Positions 9,701-18,892 are shown, counted from the first letter of the stretch. The stretch is 64,000 bases of DNA from DASSBR01 sp035688265 (GCA_035688265.1 DASSNE010000055.1:85605-149604), one strand, 5' to 3'. Notes: generated from the letters alone by a model not told the origin. Made by a program: numbers and translations.

Positions 9701-9733
9701 CTCCGTTTGTCCTTTGTCAGTCTCGTACGGTTG

Positions 9734-10552
9734 TCAGTCCTGTGCGGACGGTGGCCGACCTGGCGCGACCAATCCGACCGACCGGGCCTTGACGTATTCA
9801 TAAATGTTGCGGACCTCCTCCTGAGAATAAAATCCTGCCCATGACGGCATGCCTTTCGCCTCGCGACCCGCCATGACCGTGGACAGAAACTGCTGCCAGG
9901 TCATCCCGCCGGCAAGCGAGTGTCGCAGGTCGGGCGCCGCATATGCGCCGCCCACCGCATCGTCGCCATGACATCTGTTGCACGTAGAGTTGAAACGCGC
10001 ATAACCCATGAATACCGCGTGGGTCACCTTCTTCTGCTGTCCTGACAGGAACACGGGAAAGTCCAGGCTGACCGTCTTGCCGGCCGGCGTTCTGTACGTA
10101 TAGGTCTTGCCGGTCGATGCACGCTTTGGATTCTTGGTGCCCGACGCCGCCGGGTTCAGGGAAAGAATCCACTCGACGATGGTGCGAACCCTCGCCGGGG
10201 GAAGGTTCGGGTGAGGCGTCATCGGGATGCTGCCCCAATTGCCCGAACCGCCCTTGATCACTTTCTGGACCAGCTTGTCGATGACGGCGTCGCCCTGCCC
10301 TGCATAACGCTTGGCCACAGCATCGTAGGCGGGGCCGACGACCTTGTGATCGATGGCGTGGCACGCGAAGCAATCACTCTCCTTGGCATACTTGAGCCCG
10401 GCCGGCTCGTTCGCGGTACCGGCCGAAGAACCCGACGCAGCCCCTTCCACGGGAGCGCCGGATGCCGGCGCAACGATCAACATCATTGCTACAGCGGCAC
10501 AAGCCAGGCTCGCCAAGCCGCCCATGATCGTCGCCGAACCCTTCTTGCCCAT
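9734..10552 (-). CDS. Dihaem cytochrome c, probable electron acceptor of XoxF
   Basis: A 272-residue exported cytochrome with two haem-binding motifs: CFACH (61-65) in a class-I domain with PM at 110-111, and CNRCH (191-195) in a second domain ending in a GMPSW ligand segment. An N-terminal hydrophobic stretch (about 10-32) is the signal peptide or anchor. The second domain resembles the single-haem cytochromes (XoxG type) that take electrons from lanthanide methanol dehydrogenases. The first resembles c5/c552-type cytochromes. It lies directly after xoxJ with a good ribosome-binding site (AGGAGTCTTTTAGT). Assignment as the XoxG equivalent rests on position and domain type. Confidence 0.85.
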   Translation of the reverse strand: MGKKGSATIMGGLASLACAAVAMMLIVAPASGAPVEGAASGSSAGTANEPAGLKYAKESDCFACHAIDHKVVGPAYDAVAKRYAGQGDAVIDKLVQKVIKGGSGNWGSIPMTPHPNLPPARVRTIVEWILSLNPAASGTKNPKRASTGKTYTYRTPAGKTVSLDFPVFLSGQQKKVTHAVFMGYARFNSTCNRCHGDDAVGGAYAAPDLRHSLAGGMTWQQFLSTVMAGREAKGMPSWAGFYSQEEVRNIYEYVKARSVGLVAPGRPPSAQD

Positions 10553-10610
10553 ACTAAAAGACTCCTGATGGTTGACTGCCAGTTACTTCACCACCGCCGC
10601 GCGCCCGCGC

Positions 10611-11435
10611 TCACATGCGGGGGCTGGGGCTGTGGGATGTCGACCCGTAATAGCGAACGCCGTGCTGGAGCAAAATCCGGGTCAACTCCGACTGGTGCGC
10701 CTTGATTACTTCGTTGAGCTGATTCATCAGCTTGTCGTCGCCCACACGCACGGCCATGGACATCGGGAACGTATACTGCTCCGGTGGCCCCATGTCGCGT
10801 TCGTTGGGTATGAAGACGACCTTGAGGTCCGGATAGTCCTTCAGGAACGCGCCAATCGCGGGTTCCCACGTGATCATCACATCAACCTTTCCGTTCTCGA
10901 CCTGTTGCAGGATCGTGCGCGGCGATTCGTTGGGCGTGCTCGCCACGTCGTAGGCCTTGGCCGCCTGCACCATGCCGCGTAACTGAAGACCCATCTGGGG
11001 CGGCGTGTTCGACTCGAAGCCGATCTTCAGCTTGTGCAGGATCGGGGAGTCCAGACTCTTGATGTCGTAATCCTTCGACTTCTTGAAAATGAAGACGTAG
11101 GACGACACGTAGTACGGATTGGTCGTCTGGGCCTGGCGGCTGCCATAGGGAAGGCTCATCACCACGTCGCATTTGCCCTTGTCGAGGGTCGTTCCCAGGA
11201 ACGTGGAGAAGCCCCCTTTGGCACGGGTGTCGTACCAGACGTACTTGAGCTTCTTGTGAAGGGCGTGGGCCACAATCCTGGCGACCGCGTTTTCAAAGCC
11301 CTCTCCTGCCCGGTTCGAGTAAGGCAGATAGGCAGGATCAGAACAAACCCGCAGCGTGCCCTCCGCGCGGGCGCCAATGGCGCCCGCGAGAAGGACCACC
11401 GCGGCCGTTGCAACGATTGACCAGCGGTATTTCAT
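10611..11435 (-). CDS. xoxJ: XoxJ/MxaJ-like periplasmic binding protein
   Basis: A 274-residue periplasmic protein of the solute-binding fold. The signal peptide ends near ARA, followed by GTLRVCSDPAYLPYSNRAGE, the characteristic start of quinoprotein-dehydrogenase-associated binding proteins (MxaJ, XoxJ, PedF-like). The segment KVDVMITWEPAIGAFL is also typical. It lies 27 bases after xoxF. In known systems XoxJ is thought to help mature or activate XoxF rather than act in an ABC transporter, and no permease or ATPase is nearby. A second paralogue accompanies the second PQQ dehydrogenase at 41.7-42.7 kb. Confidence 0.92.
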   Translation of the reverse strand: MKYRWSIVATAAVVLLAGAIGARAEGTLRVCSDPAYLPYSNRAGEGFENAVARIVAHALHKKLKYVWYDTRAKGGFSTFLGTTLDKGKCDVVMSLPYGSRQAQTTNPYYVSSYVFIFKKSKDYDIKSLDSPILHKLKIGFESNTPPQMGLQLRGMVQAAKAYDVASTPNESPRTILQQVENGKVDVMITWEPAIGAFLKDYPDLKVVFIPNERDMGPPEQYTFPMSMAVRVGDDKLMNQLNEVIKAHQSELTRILLQHGVRYYGSTSHSPSPRM

Positions 11436-11462
11436 GACGATACTCGTACTCCCCGCCCGGAC

Positions 11463-13334
11463 TCAGTGTGCCGACGGCAACGCGCCGTCGATCTTTTGCT
11501 GCGGCATGGTCTTGTCTTGTATTGCATTGTTGCCGTCAAGAGAGAAGACCATCAGCGTGCCTCCGAGGTTGGTGAAGTCGGGCAGCGATGCAGTGGCATT
11601 GACGGCGCCCAGCCCGGCAGTCGACTTCGTGAGGTTATTGGTGATGCCGATGGCACCCCAGCCGCCTACGCCGGTGAGGACCGCGATGTACTCATGACCG
11701 TCATGCTTGTAGGCGATCGGGTTCCCGACCACGCCGGACGGCATTTTCATCTGCCACAGGATGTCGCCGGTCTTGGTATCGACCGCGCGCAACCAGCCGG
11801 TATAGGTGCCGTAGAACGAGATGCCGCCGTCGGTGGTCAGCACGCCGCTCCAGTCCTGATACAGGTCGTTGATAAACCAGTTGGTCTTGCCGCTCACAGG
11901 GTTGAACGAAATCAGGCGTCCGCCGACATCGCCGTTCTTGTACCGATACATGCGCACGATGGCGCCAACATACGGGAAACCGGCCTTGTACTTGGCATTG
12001 AAGGCCTGGTAGTCCTCGCAGATGTTGTTGGTCGGCACGATGAACATCCCGGTGTCCGGATCGTACGACGCGGGCTGCTGATCCTTGCCGCCCTGCGATC
12101 CGGGGCAGATGTGCTTGACGTTGAGACCCGCCTTGGTCATCTTGTCCGGATTGACGATCGGCCGGCCGGTGCTGAGGTCGACCTTCCTGGCCCAGTTCAG
12201 GTTCGGGATGTACTTGTGCGCCCGCAGCACGTGGCCATTGCGGCGGTCCAGTACGTACGCAAAGCCGTTACGGTCGAAGTGCGTCAGGGTCGGAATGGTC
12301 TTGCCGTCGATTTTGGTCTCGGTGAGAATGCTCTCGTTGACGCCGTCATAGTCCCAGCCGTCGTGCGGCGTCATCTGGTACGCCCACGCCGCCATGCCGG
12401 TATCCGGGTTGCGCGCGAAGATCGTCATCGACCACTTGTTGTCGCCGGGGCGGGCGCTCGGATTCCAGGTACCCGGATTGCCCGTACCGTAGTAGACCAG
12501 ATTCAGCTTCGGATCATAGGAATACCAGCCCCAGGTGGTGCCACCACCCAGTTTCCACTGGTCGCCCTTCCAGGTCTTGAGGCTGGAATCCTTGCCAACC
12601 GGCTTGCCGGTAGCGCCGTTGATGGTCTTGTTCGGGTCGACCATGATGTCCTTGTCGGGCCCTTCGCTGTAGGCCCGCCACATCCGTTTACCGGTATGGA
12701 TGTTGTAGGCGGTGATATAGCCGCGTACTCCATACTCGGCGCCGGACACGCCGGTGAGTACCTCGTCGTGAATCACGAGCGGCGCCATGGTCATGGTCTG
12801 GCCGATCTTCGGGTTGGCATTGCGCGCGTCCCAGACGACCTTGCCGGTCTTGGCGTTCAACGCGAATATGCGCCCGTCCAGCGTGTTGGCGAAGATCATG
12901 CCGTCGCCGTACGCCACGCCGCGGTTGACGACGTCGCAACACGCGACCGTCGGCGCGAAGCTGTTCTGATCCACACTGAACTTCCACACGATCCTGCCGA
13001 CGTTGTTGAGGTCGACCGCGTAGACGTAATTCGGATACGAGCTCTCGAAATACATCATGTCGCCAACCACCAGCGGCTGGCCTTCCTGACCGCGCAGGGT
13101 GCCGGTGGACATCGTCCAGGCGACTTTCAGGTTCTTGACGTTCGAAGTATTGATCTGGTCGAGCTTGCTGTGGCGGGTAACCGAATAATTACCGCCGGGC
13201 ATAACCCATTGCGAAGGGTCTTGCGACATCTTCTGCAAAGACTCGCCGGACTCGGCGTACGCTCCCGCGCAGAACGCGAGAAGCGCCGCGCTCAGCAATG
13301 CAAGCGACCAATGCCGGGATGGAAACTGGTTCAT
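11463..13334 (-). CDS. xoxF: Lanthanide-type PQQ-dependent methanol dehydrogenase
   Basis: A 623-residue periplasmic quinoprotein. The signal peptide ends AYA (about 27). The vicinal disulfide Cys132-Cys133 (TVACCDVV) that stacks on PQQ is present, with metal ligands Glu200 (GAEYGVRG) and Asn286 (YGTGNP), catalytic Asp328, and the extra Asp330 in WDYDGVN that marks lanthanide-binding XoxF and is absent from calcium MxaF. Several W-motif propeller blades are visible. The ATG at 13,334 follows GGAGG; 27 codons of open frame upstream are not used. It heads a row with xoxJ, cytochrome c, frmA and gfa. A sigma-54 promoter lies about 77 bases upstream. Confidence 0.96.
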   Translation of the reverse strand: MNQFPSRHWSLALLSAALLAFCAGAYAESGESLQKMSQDPSQWVMPGGNYSVTRHSKLDQINTSNVKNLKVAWTMSTGTLRGQEGQPLVVGDMMYFESSYPNYVYAVDLNNVGRIVWKFSVDQNSFAPTVACCDVVNRGVAYGDGMIFANTLDGRIFALNAKTGKVVWDARNANPKIGQTMTMAPLVIHDEVLTGVSGAEYGVRGYITAYNIHTGKRMWRAYSEGPDKDIMVDPNKTINGATGKPVGKDSSLKTWKGDQWKLGGGTTWGWYSYDPKLNLVYYGTGNPGTWNPSARPGDNKWSMTIFARNPDTGMAAWAYQMTPHDGWDYDGVNESILTETKIDGKTIPTLTHFDRNGFAYVLDRRNGHVLRAHKYIPNLNWARKVDLSTGRPIVNPDKMTKAGLNVKHICPGSQGGKDQQPASYDPDTGMFIVPTNNICEDYQAFNAKYKAGFPYVGAIVRMYRYKNGDVGGRLISFNPVSGKTNWFINDLYQDWSGVLTTDGGISFYGTYTGWLRAVDTKTGDILWQMKMPSGVVGNPIAYKHDGHEYIAVLTGVGGWGAIGITNNLTKSTAGLGAVNATASLPDFTNLGGTLMVFSLDGNNAIQDKTMPQQKIDGALPSAH

Positions 13335-13410
13335 GGTAAACCTCCTTGCCTCGAACAGGAGTAAGTTGCTCAGGCCATATGCGAATTTTTTCAAAACCAA
13401 TATGTTCCCA

Positions 13411-13426
13411 AGCAATTTCCATGCCA
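13411..13426 (-). promoter_or_regulatory. Sigma-54 (-24/-12) promoter upstream of xoxF
   Basis: The minus strand reads TGGCATGGAAATTGCT. This fits the RpoN consensus TGGCACG-N4-TTGCW with one mismatch and exact spacing between the GG and GC elements. The predicted transcript would start about 12 bases further on and leave a leader of roughly 65 bases before the xoxF ATG. Confidence 0.75.
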
Positions 13427-13494
13427 GTTCGTCATCTACCGATATTCAACAACTTGCGGACGTGGTCGCCACCGCAACGCCGACCTTGGTACAA

Positions 13495-13524
13495 ACACTG
13501 TGTCGGATACGGAACACTACTGTG
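13495..13524 (-). promoter_or_regulatory. Possible activator-binding site upstream of the sigma-54 promoter
   Basis: Two related small dyads, ACACTGTG (13,495-13,502) and ACACTACTGTG (13,514-13,524), lie 70-100 bases upstream of the -24 element, the usual distance for an enhancer-binding protein. The binding sequence of the activator at 4.7-6.6 kb is unknown, so this is tentative. Confidence 0.3.
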
Positions 13525-13614
13525 ACGAATATGTTGCACCAGCCCACCGGCTTGGTGTCGCAGCAAAGAGACTTTCAAGTTGACAAGGTGTTACGCCAGG
13601 TGTAGACCACGAAG

Positions 13615-15321
13615 GTGGCCAGTGTGAATGCAAATCCCGACATAGCGCGTCGCGACGGCGAACCCCGGCGCAAGCGCAAGCGAGCGCGACCGAAGGGTCG
13701 GTTCGTCGAGCCTGCCGCCCGCGAGGCGGTGCAGGAGGTGCTCGGTGACATGCCCCGACGCCGTGACTTGCTGCTCGAATGCCTGCACCGTTTGAACGAT
13801 CGCTATGGCTGCCTCAGGGCCGCTCACCTGGTAGCGCTTGCCGAAGAACTGCGGCTGTCGATGACCGAGGTTCATGAGGTCGCTTCGTTTTACCACCACT
13901 TCGAGGTGGTCAAGGATCCGGATGCCGAACCCGCTGCATTGACCGTACGCGTGTGCGATTCGATCAGTTGTGCAATGTGCAGCGCAGATGAACTTGTCAG
14001 ATCGCTTGAGGGAAAGCTGGGCGGAAACGTGCGCATTCAACGCGTTTCGTGCGTCGGACGCTGCCAGGATGCACCGGTGGCGGTCTGCGGCCGGCACCCG
14101 CTGCCACGTGCGACCACCGAGTCGGTTGTCGCCGCCGCCACGGACGGCGCGACGCAGCCGGAAGAACTGAGCCCGGTGACATATACCGACTACCGTCGTG
14201 ATGGCGGTTACGACACCTGGCTTGAGTGCGTCAACGGCCGGCGGGACCGCGACTCGGTCATCAAGGCGATGCAGGATTCGAACCTGCGCGGATTGGGCGG
14301 TGCGGGATTCCCGGCCGGGCGCAAGTGGGACATCCTCAGCAAACAGCCGGCGCCGCGCCTGGTGGCAATCAACATCGACGAGGGTGAGCCCGGCACGTTC
14401 AAGGACCGTTACTTCCTGGAGCGCGACCCGCATCGCTTTCTCGAAGGCACGCTGATCGCGGCGTGGGCCATCGACAGCGATGAAATCTATCTTTACATCC
14501 GCGACGAGTACCCGGCCTGCCGGCTGATGCTGGAACGCGAACTGGCCGCACTTTGCGCCGATCCGCCGGCGCGGCTGCCGACGATACACGTGCGCCGCGG
14601 CGCCGGCGCATACATCGCCGGCGAAGAATCCGCCATGATCGAATCGATCGAGGGCAAGCGCGCCATGCCGCGGCTGCGCCCGCCGTACGTGGCGCAGAGC
14701 GGACTGTTCGGCCGGCCGACGCTTGAGCACAATATCGAAACGATGTACTGGGTGCGCGACATCCTGGAAAAGGGCAGCGACTGGTTCGCCTCCCAGGGGC
14801 GGCATGGGCGCAAGGGTCCGCGCACGTTCTCGGTCAGCGGCCGCGTCAAAAAGCCGGGCGTCCATATTGCGCCGGCCGGCATCACGCTGCGCGAGCTGAT
14901 CGACGAATACTGCGGCGGCATGGCCGACGGCCACGAACTCTACGGCTACTTCCCGGGCGGCGCTTCGGGTGGCATCCTGCCGGCGTCCATGGCGGACGTG
15001 CCGCTGGATTTCGACACGCTGCAACCTTACGACTGCTTCATCGGTTCCGCCGCAATCATCGTTTTTTCCCAGCACGACAAGGCCCGCGAACTGGCGCGCA
15101 ACGCGATGCGCTTCTTCTCGCACGAATCCTGCGGCCGATGTACGCCGTGCCGCGTCGGCACTGCCAAGGCAACCGAACTGATGGGTGCCGGGCAGTGGGA
15201 TGGCGCGCTGCTTGACGACCTTTCCCGGGTGATGATGGATGCCTCCATTTGCGGCCTCGGACAGGCGGCGCCGAATGCGATGCGCTGCGTGATGAAATAT
15301 TTTCCGGACGAGGTGTCGTAA
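13615..15321 (+). CDS. fdhB: NAD-dependent formate dehydrogenase, fused NuoE/NuoF-like subunit
   Basis: A 568-residue diaphorase subunit. The N-terminal NuoE-like thioredoxin fold (about 40-170) has a four-Cys [2Fe-2S] pattern (VCDSISCAMC and VSCVGRCQDAP). The NuoF-like part has FMN/NAD motifs (GLGGAGFPAGRKW, NIDEGEPGTFKDR, GAGAYIAGEESA) and the [4Fe-4S] motif ESCGRCTPCRVGT. The fusion resembles the beta subunit of the tungsten formate dehydrogenase FDH1 of Methylorubrum. It passes electrons from formate to NAD. The start may instead be the GTG at 13,624, which is better placed after GAAGG. Its TAATG stop overlaps the next start. Confidence 0.93.
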   Translation: MASVNANPDIARRDGEPRRKRKRARPKGRFVEPAAREAVQEVLGDMPRRRDLLLECLHRLNDRYGCLRAAHLVALAEELRLSMTEVHEVASFYHHFEVVKDPDAEPAALTVRVCDSISCAMCSADELVRSLEGKLGGNVRIQRVSCVGRCQDAPVAVCGRHPLPRATTESVVAAATDGATQPEELSPVTYTDYRRDGGYDTWLECVNGRRDRDSVIKAMQDSNLRGLGGAGFPAGRKWDILSKQPAPRLVAINIDEGEPGTFKDRYFLERDPHRFLEGTLIAAWAIDSDEIYLYIRDEYPACRLMLERELAALCADPPARLPTIHVRRGAGAYIAGEESAMIESIEGKRAMPRLRPPYVAQSGLFGRPTLEHNIETMYWVRDILEKGSDWFASQGRHGRKGPRTFSVSGRVKKPGVHIAPAGITLRELIDEYCGGMADGHELYGYFPGGASGGILPASMADVPLDFDTLQPYDCFIGSAAIIVFSQHDKARELARNAMRFFSHESCGRCTPCRVGTAKATELMGAGQWDGALLDDLSRVMMDASICGLGQAAPNAMRCVMKYFPDEVS

Positions 15322-15998
15322 TGGCGGCTCAACCTCAGGACGTGTCCACCGAGACAGTCTGCTTCAGTCTGGACGGGCACGAAGTCGAGGCATATCCGGA
15401 CGAAACGATCTGGGAAGCCGCGCGCCGCGAGGGTGTCGAAATTCCGGCCCTGTGCTACAAGCCCGACCAGGTCGGGCTGCGCGCCGACGGCAATTGCCGC
15501 GTCTGCATGGTCGAAATCGAGGGCGAGCGGCTGCTTCAGCCGTCCTGTATTCGCAAGCCGGCGGCCGGTATGAAAGTGCGCAGCCAAAGCGAGCGCGCCC
15601 GGCATTCGCAGCAGATGGTGCTGGAACTGCTGAACGCGGATGTGCCGGAGAATCGCGCCTACATTCCCGATTCGCGGCTGGCACGCTGGTCGCAGCAGCT
15701 CGACGTTCGCAAGCCGCGCTTCGAGGGCCGCAGCCAGCCGCCGCCGGATTTGTCGCATCCGGCCATCGCCGTGAATCTCGACGCCTGCATCCAGTGCACC
15801 CTGTGCGTGCGCGCCTGTCGCGAGGTGCAGGGCAACGACGTCATCGGTTATGCCTCGCGCGGAAGTAGCGCCCATATCATGTTCGACATTGACGATCCCA
15901 TGGGCGAAAGCACCTGCGTCGCCTGCGGCGAGTGCGTCGCGGCCTGCCCGACCGGCGCGCTGTCCAACGCTGGTGTCGGCCCGCGGGATTGGGAGTGA
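15321..15998 (+). CDS. Formate dehydrogenase NuoG-like iron-sulfur subunit
   Basis: A 225-residue electron-transfer subunit. A [2Fe-2S] ferredoxin-like N-terminus has Cys45, Cys59, Cys62 and Cys76. Two [4Fe-4S] sites follow: Cys156/159/162/166 (ACIQCTLCVRAC) and Cys199/202/205/209 (CVACGECVAAC). In most NAD-linked formate dehydrogenases this module is the N-terminal part of the large alpha subunit. Here it is a separate protein ending five bases before the molybdopterin subunit starts. It would relay electrons from the metal site to the NuoE/F-like subunit. Confidence 0.92.
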   Translation: MAAQPQDVSTETVCFSLDGHEVEAYPDETIWEAARREGVEIPALCYKPDQVGLRADGNCRVCMVEIEGERLLQPSCIRKPAAGMKVRSQSERARHSQQMVLELLNADVPENRAYIPDSRLARWSQQLDVRKPRFEGRSQPPPDLSHPAIAVNLDACIQCTLCVRACREVQGNDVIGYASRGSSAHIMFDIDDPMGESTCVACGECVAACPTGALSNAGVGPRDWE

Positions 15999-16003
15999 AG
16001 GTG

Positions 16004-18151
16004 ATGAAAGGAACAGCGTCGGTTTGTCCTTACTGCGGCGTCGGCTGCCAGGTCGCCTACCACGCGCGGGACAACAAGATTGTCCGGGTCGACGGGCGTA
16101 ACGGCCCGGCGAACGAGAGCCGTCTGTGCGTCAAGGGCCGCTACGGCTTCGACTACGGGAGGCACGGAAACCGCCTCACGCGGCCGCTGATTCGACGGGC
16201 GGATGCGCCGCCCAAGTCGGCGGATGCCGAAGTGGATCCGGCGGATCCGTCGCGGTATTTCCGCGAGGCGAGTTGGGACGAGGCGCTGGACCTGGCGGGT
16301 TCCGGCCTCAAGCGCATTCGCGACGAGTACGGCCCCAAGGCGCTCGCCGGGTTCGGCTGCGCGAAGGGCAGCAACGAAGAAGCCTACCTGTTCCAGAAAC
16401 TGGTACGCACCGGCTTCGGCAGCAACAATGTCGATCACTGCACGCGCCTGTGCCATGCCGGCTCGGTGGCGGCGCTGCTGCAATGCCTCGGCTCGGGCGC
16501 CGTGTCCAACCCGGTCCGCGACGTGATGAAAGCCGACGTCGTGCTGCTGATCGGCGCCAACCCGTCGATCAATCATCCGGTGGCGGCGAGCTGGATCAAG
16601 AATGCTGTCGACCGCAACGGTCTGAAGCTGATCATCGGCGATCCGCGCCTGCAGGAGTTGTCGCGGCGCGCATTCATTCACATGCAATCCCGGCCGGATT
16701 CGGATGTGGCCATGCTCAACGCGATGATCTATACGATCATCGACGAAGGCCTGACGAACGAGCCGTTCATCCGCGAGCGCACCGAGGGCTTCGATGACCT
16801 CAAGCGCCACATTCGGGCCTACAGCCCCGAGGCGATGGCGCCGATCTGCGGCATTCCGGCGGAAACGTTGAAACTCGCGGCGCGAACCTACGCGACGTCG
16901 AGAGCGTCGATGATTATCTGGGGCATGGGCTCGTCGCAGAGCCAGCACGGCACTGATAACGTCCGCTGCCTGATTTCCCTCGCGCTGCTGACCGGCCAGG
17001 TGGGCCGGCCGGGCGCCGGCCTGCACCCGATTCGCGGCCAGAACAACGTGCAGGGTGCGTCCGACCAGGGCCTGATGCCGTCGTCGTTCCCGGACTACAA
17101 GAGCGTGGACGATCCCGTCGCCCGGCGCCGGTTCGAGGAACTGTGGAGCTGCAAGCTCGACCCGGTGAAAGGTCTCACGTCGATGGAAATCATCGACGCC
17201 GCCTACGACCGCAAGATCAGGGGCATGTACATCATGGGCGAAAATCCGGCCATGTCGGACCCCAACGCACACCATGCGCGCGAGGGGCTGGCCCAGCTGG
17301 ATCACCTGGTGGTGCAGGATATTTTCCTGACGGAAACCGCGTACCACGCCGACGTGGTGCTGCCGGCGACGACCTACTTCGAGAAGACCGGCACGTTTAC
17401 GAATACCGACCGGCTGGTACAAATCGGGCGCCAGGCGCTCGATCCGCCGGGCGAGGTCCGCCAGGACCTGTGGATCGAGCAGGAACTCGCGCGCCGGCTC
17501 GGGCTCGACTGGAATTACAGCGGCGCGGCCGACGTGTTTGCCGAAATCCGCCAGGCGAATGCCAACATGGCGGGCATCACATGGGAGCGGCTGGAGCGCG
17601 AGGACGCGGTCGTCTGGCCGTGCCGCAACGAAGGCGACCCCGGCGACGCAGTGACGTTCATCGATTCGTTTCCGCGCGGGCGCGGCCTATTCGCGCCTTG
17701 CGAGATCGTCGAACCCGACGAGCGCCCCGACGCGGAGTATCCGTTTGTGCTGCTCACCGGGCGCATGCTGGAGCACTGGCACACCGGCACGATGACGCGG
17801 CGCTCGCGCGTGCTGGATGCCATCGAACCGGACCCGGTGTGCTACATGTGTCCTGAGGACCTCGAAGCGCTCGGCGTCGAACCGGGCGGGCTGGTGACAC
17901 TGGATACGCGCCGCAACCGGATTAGCGCCTACGTCCGCGCCGACTCGAAAGTCGGCAAAGGGAACGTGTTCATGGCTTTCTGTTTTTATGAAGCCGCGGC
18001 GAACCTGCTGACCAACCCGACGCTGGATCCGGAGGCGAAGATCCCGGGGCTCAAGTATTGCGGCGTTCGCGTGACCGCCGGTGGCGAGCCGATCGGTGGC
18101 ACCGGGTTTGGCACGCAGGTGAAAAGCGGGGCTACGGCAGTCGCGCATTAG
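16004..18151 (+). CDS. fdhA: Formate dehydrogenase catalytic (molybdopterin/tungstopterin) subunit
   Basis: A 715-residue bis-MGD oxidoreductase. The N-terminal [4Fe-4S] ligands are Cys8, Cys11, Cys15 and Cys42. The active-site segment NNVDHCTRLCHAGSV places Cys150 at the position of the selenocysteine in E. coli FdhF and His151 at its catalytic His. Typical large-domain motifs are GFGCAKGSNEE, LLIGANPSINHP, IRGQNNVQGASDQG and YIMGENPAMSDPN, with a C-terminal molydop-binding fold (LLTGRMLEHWHTGTMTRRS). The ATG at 16,004 follows GGAG at the proper distance. A tungstate transporter lies immediately downstream in the same orientation, so tungsten is the likely metal. No fdhD is seen in the window. 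Confidence 0.94.
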   Translation: MKGTASVCPYCGVGCQVAYHARDNKIVRVDGRNGPANESRLCVKGRYGFDYGRHGNRLTRPLIRRADAPPKSADAEVDPADPSRYFREASWDEALDLAGSGLKRIRDEYGPKALAGFGCAKGSNEEAYLFQKLVRTGFGSNNVDHCTRLCHAGSVAALLQCLGSGAVSNPVRDVMKADVVLLIGANPSINHPVAASWIKNAVDRNGLKLIIGDPRLQELSRRAFIHMQSRPDSDVAMLNAMIYTIIDEGLTNEPFIRERTEGFDDLKRHIRAYSPEAMAPICGIPAETLKLAARTYATSRASMIIWGMGSSQSQHGTDNVRCLISLALLTGQVGRPGAGLHPIRGQNNVQGASDQGLMPSSFPDYKSVDDPVARRRFEELWSCKLDPVKGLTSMEIIDAAYDRKIRGMYIMGENPAMSDPNAHHAREGLAQLDHLVVQDIFLTETAYHADVVLPATTYFEKTGTFTNTDRLVQIGRQALDPPGEVRQDLWIEQELARRLGLDWNYSGAADVFAEIRQANANMAGITWERLEREDAVVWPCRNEGDPGDAVTFIDSFPRGRGLFAPCEIVEPDERPDAEYPFVLLTGRMLEHWHTGTMTRRSRVLDAIEPDPVCYMCPEDLEALGVEPGGLVTLDTRRNRISAYVRADSKVGKGNVFMAFCFYEAAANLLTNPTLDPEAKIPGLKYCGVRVTAGGEPIGGTGFGTQVKSGATAVAH

Positions 18152-18187
18152 TTCACCGTCACCGCGTTTGTGCAATTGAGGTAGTAG

Positions 18188-18892
18188 ATGGATGGCCTGG
18201 GAGCATCCGTGCTCACCGCAATTCACCTGATTCTTCACTTGAACCACGATCTGCTCGGCATTATCGTGCTTTCGTTTCAGGTGAGCCTGGTCGCGCTGGC
18301 GTTCGGCTGCATCATCGCGTTGCCGCTCGGCGCCGCCGTCGCGGTACTGCGTTTCCCCGGCCGGGGGCTGGTAGTCGCCGCATTGAACGCGGCAATGGGT
18401 TTGCCCGGCGTCGTCGTGGGGCTGGTGGTCTACCTGCTGTTGTCGCGATCGGGACCGTTCGGCGAGCTGGGGCTGTTGTTTACGCCGAGCGCCATGGTCA
18501 TCGCCCAGTGCGTGCTGATCGTGCCGATCATCGCCGCGCTGACCTACCAGACGGTGGCCGACCTGCACGAGAAGTACGACGAGCAGTTGCGCTCGCTCGG
18601 CAGCGGCCGTTTGCGGACCATGTTTACGCTGTTGTGGGACGGCCGCTTCAGCCTGGTCACCGCCGTGCTGGCCGGTTTCGGCCGCGCGATCGCGGAGGTC
18701 GGCACCGTAATTATCGTTGGCGGCAATATCAACCATTACACCCGCGTGATGACGACGGCCATCGCGCTGGAATCGATGCGGGGCGACTTACCGTTGGCAG
18801 TGGCACTGGGTATTGTTCTGATCGTCCTGGCGCTGGGCATTACCCTGCTGGCCCAGGTGGTGCGAGATGCGGCTAGCAGACGTTACGGTTAA
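18188..18892 (+). CDS. tupB: Tungstate ABC transporter permease
   Basis: A 234-residue inner-membrane permease with about five or six hydrophobic helices and the binding-protein-dependent transport loop (RSLGSGRLRTMFTLLWDGR, EVGTVIIVGGNINHYTRVM). The segment AEVGTVIIVGGNI is typical of the tungstate/molybdate-like TupB/WtpB group. GAGG lies 8 bases before the ATG. It follows the formate dehydrogenase large subunit by 36 bases and overlaps the ATPase gene by 26 bases. Confidence 0.9.
   Translation: MDGLGASVLTAIHLILHLNHDLLGIIVLSFQVSLVALAFGCIIALPLGAAVAVLRFPGRGLVVAALNAAMGLPGVVVGLVVYLLLSRSGPFGELGLLFTPSAMVIAQCVLIVPIIAALTYQTVADLHEKYDEQLRSLGSGRLRTMFTLLWDGRFSLVTAVLAGFGRAIAEVGTVIIVGGNINHYTRVMTTAIALESMRGDLPLAVALGIVLIVLALGITLLAQVVRDAASRRYG

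Noticed and set aside
13580..13608. TTGACA-N17-TAGACC as the formate dehydrogenase promoter
   Set aside because: The -35 is perfect but the -10 matches poorly and the start would fall at or inside the start codon; too weak to annotate.
14273..14300. GCAGGATTCGAACCTGC, like the T-arm of a tRNA
   Set aside because: No acceptor stem, D-arm or anticodon arm fits around it; it encodes QDSNLRGLGG in the NuoF-like subunit and is a coincidence.
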